Below are positions 6,072-9,196 of a stretch of DNA of 9,196 bases, piece by piece (the first letter of the stretch is position 1; each line of letters begins with the position of its first letter). The DNA comes from Gammaproteobacteria bacterium (GTDB lineage: Bacteria > Pseudomonadota > Gammaproteobacteria > SZUA-229). Location: contig JALTRC010000455.1 in NCBI GenBank assembly GCA_026998145.1, forward strand, positions 1-9,196, in the 5' to 3' direction. A program made the position numbers and the translations under genes. The notes beneath the pieces were generated by a model. It ran no database searches, was not told where the DNA came from, and saw only the letters and a program-made list of their open reading frames with translations.

Positions 6072-7748
6072 TTAATGCTCTAGTGATTTATATTTTTCAC
6101 GCAAATGGTTACGCAACATTATTGCCGTTAAATTCAACAGCACAATCACCAGCACTAATAAAAAGGCGGTGGCATATACCAGCGGCCTTGCGGCTTCTAC
6201 ATTGGGGCTCTGGAATCCCACATCATAAATATGAAAGCCCAGGTGCATAAATTTTCGATCCAGATGCAAAAAGGGAGAATTACCATCCATGGGCAATTCC
6301 GGCGCCAGCTTTACCACACCTACCAGCATCAAGGGGGCTACCTCACCGGCGGCCCGGGCAATCGCTAAAATCATACCGGTCATAATGGCCGGGCTGGACA
6401 TGGGCAGGATGACTTTCCACAGGGTTTCAAACTTGGTTGCACCCAGTGCCAGGCTGCCTTCCCGCAGGCTACCGGGAATACGCGACAGACCTTCTTCGGT
6501 GGACACAATCACAACCGGCACCGTCAGCAGAGATAAAGTCAGCGCAGACCATAACAAACCGGGGGTGCCAAAAGTTGGCGCGGGCAAGGCTTCAGGGAAA
6601 AACAGCTGATCGATATTACCGCCCAGAAAATACACAAAAAATCCCAGACCAAATACACCATAAACAATGGACGGCACACCCGCCAGATTATTTACCGCAA
6701 TACGAATAATGCGAATCATCACACCCTGACGCGCATATTCACGCAAATAAACCGCTGCAATAACCCCCAGCGGAGTAACCAGAACCGACATTAACAATAC
6801 CATCAGCACTGTGCCGAAAATGGCCGGGAAAACGCCCCCTTCAGTGTTAGCCTCACGTGGATCTTCAGAAATAAAATCAAAAAAGTTAACAACATATTGC
6901 CAGAGTTTTTCAAACACATTCATGTTGTTGGGCTTGAGCACAGAAATCATCTGCTCCAGCGACTGCTTAACCTGCTTGCCTCCCATCACGGTAAAAATAG
7001 CACTGTCCCGCTGTATTTGCCGGTGCAAATCTTCCAGGGTTTTCTTTAACTGCTGATAGTTAATATTTAACTGTTTTTCCTGTGCCTTGATAGCCGCCAG
7101 ATTTTCAGGGGTATCCTCACCTTCCAGATGCAGTTTTCTGGCTTTTAAACGCAGAGCTTCAAGCTGATAATTAATGGCGCCAATTTCACCTTTTTCCAGA
7201 TGGCGAATTTGCTTACGAATTTTCGTAACCCGCTTAACACGCTGTAATAAAACCGGCCAGGCGGCTTCACCAGAGGCCACCACCTCACCCTGCTCACTCA
7301 CAGAACTCAGATAGCCGTAAAAATTCCCCCACTCCTGACGTTCAATCACCACCAGATCTTCAGGTGTTGTCTGGTTTAAAATGGCGTATTCATTAATCCA
7401 GCGGAAATCTGCATTCAGAATTTTTCGGTTACCCACCTTGACCAGCCAGCGTTTTACGTGGCCCATTCCCTCAGGCGCTTCCTGACCCGATTCAGAAAAA
7501 CGCTCTGCCGATACATATTCCGACTCAACCAGCTCACCAATAATCTGCTGCTCACCATTGGGGGCTTTATAATCGATCTGATAAATATCGCCGGGCCAGA
7601 AATGGCTCATACCCTTTACGGCGATCATCAGCAATAAACCAAACACCACCAGAATACTGATGCTAACCGCACCCGCATTCAGCCAGATCCAGGGAGAACC
7701 GCTACGCCACCACTGCGTAAAGGATTGTCTTTGTGTTGAACTATTCAT
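6072..7748 (-). CDS. pstA: Phosphate ABC transporter permease PstA, long form with periplasmic N-terminal domain
   Basis: PstA is one of the two inner-membrane subunits forming the phosphate channel. At 558 aa it is nearly twice the E. coli protein and matches the enlarged gammaproteobacterial type. A first membrane segment (about 22-46) is followed by some 255 residues predicted to be periplasmic. This part includes an N-terminal region similar to the DUF3333 part of such proteins and a charged coiled coil at about 168-248. The permease core starts near 303 (GGVFPAIFGTVLMVLLMSVL), with further membrane segments near 350-376, 397-416, 453-475 and 522-546. The EAA loop that contacts PstB is at about 418-449 (EEGLSRIPGSLREGSLALGA, ending ILP). 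AGCAGG lies 8 nt before the chosen ATG at 7748. An ATG 4 nt further up (7752) opens only a 3-codon reading frame. It follows pstC after 14 bp. Confidence 0.95.
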   Translation of the reverse strand: MNSSTQRQSFTQWWRSGSPWIWLNAGAVSISILVVFGLLLMIAVKGMSHFWPGDIYQIDYKAPNGEQQIIGELVESEYVSAERFSESGQEAPEGMGHVKRWLVKVGNRKILNADFRWINEYAILNQTTPEDLVVIERQEWGNFYGYLSSVSEQGEVVASGEAAWPVLLQRVKRVTKIRKQIRHLEKGEIGAINYQLEALRLKARKLHLEGEDTPENLAAIKAQEKQLNINYQQLKKTLEDLHRQIQRDSAIFTVMGGKQVKQSLEQMISVLKPNNMNVFEKLWQYVVNFFDFISEDPREANTEGGVFPAIFGTVLMVLLMSVLVTPLGVIAAVYLREYARQGVMIRIIRIAVNNLAGVPSIVYGVFGLGFFVYFLGGNIDQLFFPEALPAPTFGTPGLLWSALTLSLLTVPVVIVSTEEGLSRIPGSLREGSLALGATKFETLWKVILPMSSPAIMTGMILAIARAAGEVAPLMLVGVVKLAPELPMDGNSPFLHLDRKFMHLGFHIYDVGFQSPNVEAARPLVYATAFLLVLVIVLLNLTAIMLRNHLREKYKSLEH

Positions 7749-7762
7749 GCATAAAACCTGCT

Positions 7763-9196
7763 TTATAGATTGCCGTAACGATTACGCAGACGTTGACGAA
7801 CAACCTCGGCCAGTGTGTTGAATAAGAATGTCACCAGGAATAAAACCAGCGCGGCCAGAAACAACACCCGGTAGTGACTGCTGGCCACTTCCGATTCTGG
7901 CAGTTCTACCGCGATATTCGCCGACAGGGTACGCATACCTTCAAAGATACTCATATCCATAATCGGCGTATTACCCGTGGCCATTAATACAATCATGGTT
8001 TCCCCCACCGCACGACCAAAGCCGATCATCACTGCCGAGAAAATACCCGGGCTGGCGGTTAGCAGAACGACCCGGATCAGGGTTTGCCACGGGGTGGCGC
8101 CTAAAGCCAGGGAGCCATTACTTAAGTGTCGAGGTACGCTAAAAATAGCATCTTCGGTAATGGAAAAGATGGTTGGAATCACCGCCAGGCCCATGGCAAT
8201 CCCCACCACCAGTGCATTACGCTGATCATAGCCAATACCCAGCTCATGCTTTAGCCAGATCACCAGATCGCCACCAAACAACAGATCTTCAATTTCCGGT
8301 GCCAGGGCAAAAGATAACCACACCAGAAACACCACAACCGGTGCCAGCAATGCCGCCTGCCAGCCTTCCGGACACAGGCGACGAATACGCGTAGGCAGGT
8401 TAATCCAGATCCAGGCAAATAACAGCAGGCCCGCCGGCAGTACCAGCATCAGTGAAATAATCGCCAGCAGGTGCAGCTCAACCACCGGTGCAAACCACAG
8501 GCCGGCCAGAAAACCCAGAATAACCGTTGGCAGGGCTTCCATAATTTCAATACTGGGCTTTACCCACACTCGCATTCTCGGGGCCATAAAATAGGCCGTA
8601 TAAATCGCCCCCATAATGGCCAGTGGCGCGGCCACCAGCATGGCATAAAAGGCGGCTTTTAAGGTACCAAATGCCAGCGGCGTGAGGCTAAGCTTCGGCT
8701 CAAAGTCATTATCAGCCGAAGATGACTGCCAGATATATTTCGGCTCTGTATACCCCTCGTAAACGACCTTTTCCCACAGGGAATGCCAGGAGATTTCCGG
8801 GTGTTCATTTTTAATACTGAAGGTATATAGCCTGCCTTTGGTGGATTCAATCAACAGGCGATCCGCCCGGGCAGACAGGCTAATATCCGCAACCTTTACA
8901 TCCGGCAAAATCGTTTTTTGCAGAATCAGCCGCTCAGCCGTGGTGTGATATATAATCAGCTCGCCAGCCTGATCCAGCATCACCAGCCCTTTACGCCGGT
9001 ACTCCGGCAACAGGGCAATGATATTGGCATGGCTGTCAAAACCGCGCACATTCACCATGTGATACTGGTTTTTATCATCCCGCTGCCGTGACCACTGGCG
9101 CACCTGGCCCTGATCATCTATTGCGATTAATGAAATTCCCCCCAGCAGCATTTTAAGCTGTACCAGTTTATGCTCGGGTTTAACCAGCAGCATCTG
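7763..9196 (-). CDS. pstC: Phosphate ABC transporter permease PstC, long form, N-terminus beyond window
   Basis: PstC pairs with PstA to form the phosphate-conducting membrane channel. The window holds the last 478 codons or so; the frame is still open at the right edge, so the ATG at 9193 need not be the start. About the first 165 visible residues look like an extracytoplasmic beta-rich domain with WD-repeat-like strands (LIAIDDQGQVRQW, LVMLDQAGELIIY, RLLIESTKGRLYTF), as in the large gammaproteobacterial PstC proteins. The permease core starts with LTPLAFGTLKAAFYAMLVAA (visible residues 170-189). Membrane segments follow, as does the EAA loop at about 346-366 (ITEDAIFSVPRHLSNGSLAL) and the conserved FGRAVGETMIVLMATGN at 392-408. 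The C-terminal end RNRYGNL is intact. pstA follows after 14 bp. The gene for the binding protein PstS and any PhoB box would lie to the right of the window. Confidence 0.95.
   Translation of the reverse strand, partial: QMLLVKPEHKLVQLKMLLGGISLIAIDDQGQVRQWSRQRDDKNQYHMVNVRGFDSHANIIALLPEYRRKGLVMLDQAGELIIYHTTAERLILQKTILPDVKVADISLSARADRLLIESTKGRLYTFSIKNEHPEISWHSLWEKVVYEGYTEPKYIWQSSSADNDFEPKLSLTPLAFGTLKAAFYAMLVAAPLAIMGAIYTAYFMAPRMRVWVKPSIEIMEALPTVILGFLAGLWFAPVVELHLLAIISLMLVLPAGLLLFAWIWINLPTRIRRLCPEGWQAALLAPVVVFLVWLSFALAPEIEDLLFGGDLVIWLKHELGIGYDQRNALVVGIAMGLAVIPTIFSITEDAIFSVPRHLSNGSLALGATPWQTLIRVVLLTASPGIFSAVMIGFGRAVGETMIVLMATGNTPIMDMSIFEGMRTLSANIAVELPESEVASSHYRVLFLAALVLFLVTFLFNTLAEVVRQRLRNRYGNL

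Noticed and set aside
1..9196. Search for CRISPR arrays, tRNA or rRNA genes, prophage, toxin-antitoxin or defence genes
   Set aside because: Nothing in the window supports any of these; apart from the palindromic element the region is densely packed flagellar, chemotaxis and phosphate-transport genes.

Overview
The window reads as an ordinary chromosomal segment of a motile, probably aquatic, gammaproteobacterium. Three things suggest this. The order cheR-cheV / flgA-flgM-flgN is the arrangement seen at the edge of the flgB-flgL cluster in polar-flagellate gammaproteobacteria such as Vibrio and Pseudomonas relatives. CheV carries the typical gammaproteobacterial N-terminus. PstC and PstA are the enlarged type with big N-terminal periplasmic domains found in that class. 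No species assignment is possible from the sequence alone. All genes appear intact except the two cut by the window edges (cheR on the left, pstC on the right).

Layout. Positions 1-1238 (minus strand): the start of cheR and all of cheV, chemotaxis adaptation genes that probably lead into flgB and onward outside the window. Positions 1239-1428: a divergent control region with a candidate flagellar sigma-28 promoter, a repeated 10-mer and a small palindrome. Positions 1429-4338 (plus strand): a membrane-free chemoreceptor with a C-terminal zinc-binding CZB domain, overlapping flgA by ATGA, then a strong sigma-28 promoter, flgM and flgN. The plus-strand flagellar operon meets the minus-strand phosphate operon tail to tail, with 6 bp between stop codons. 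Positions 4345-9196 (minus strand): pstC-pstA-pstB-phoU, the high-affinity phosphate ABC transporter core and its regulator. pstS, if linked, lies beyond the right edge.

How the genes work together. FlgA chaperones P-ring assembly. FlgM holds sigma-28 (FliA) inactive until the hook is complete, and FlgN chaperones the hook-filament junction proteins. The sigma-28 promoter before flgM gives FlgM autoregulation. CheR, CheV and the CZB receptor belong to the chemosensory pathway that steers the finished flagellum. PstCAB imports phosphate, and PhoU couples transporter activity to PhoR/PhoB signalling.

The most notable non-coding item is a 165-bp, nearly symmetric palindromic element with 22-bp terminal inverted repeats and TTAA at both ends, inserted exactly at the pstB stop codon and separating pstB from phoU. 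Taking it out with one TTAA restores a 22-nt pstB-phoU spacer with the phoU ribosome binding site intact, so it looks like a MITE-type insertion into an operon. The second notable item is the CZB chemoreceptor inserted upstream of, and translationally coupled to, flgA. No wholly new system is evident.
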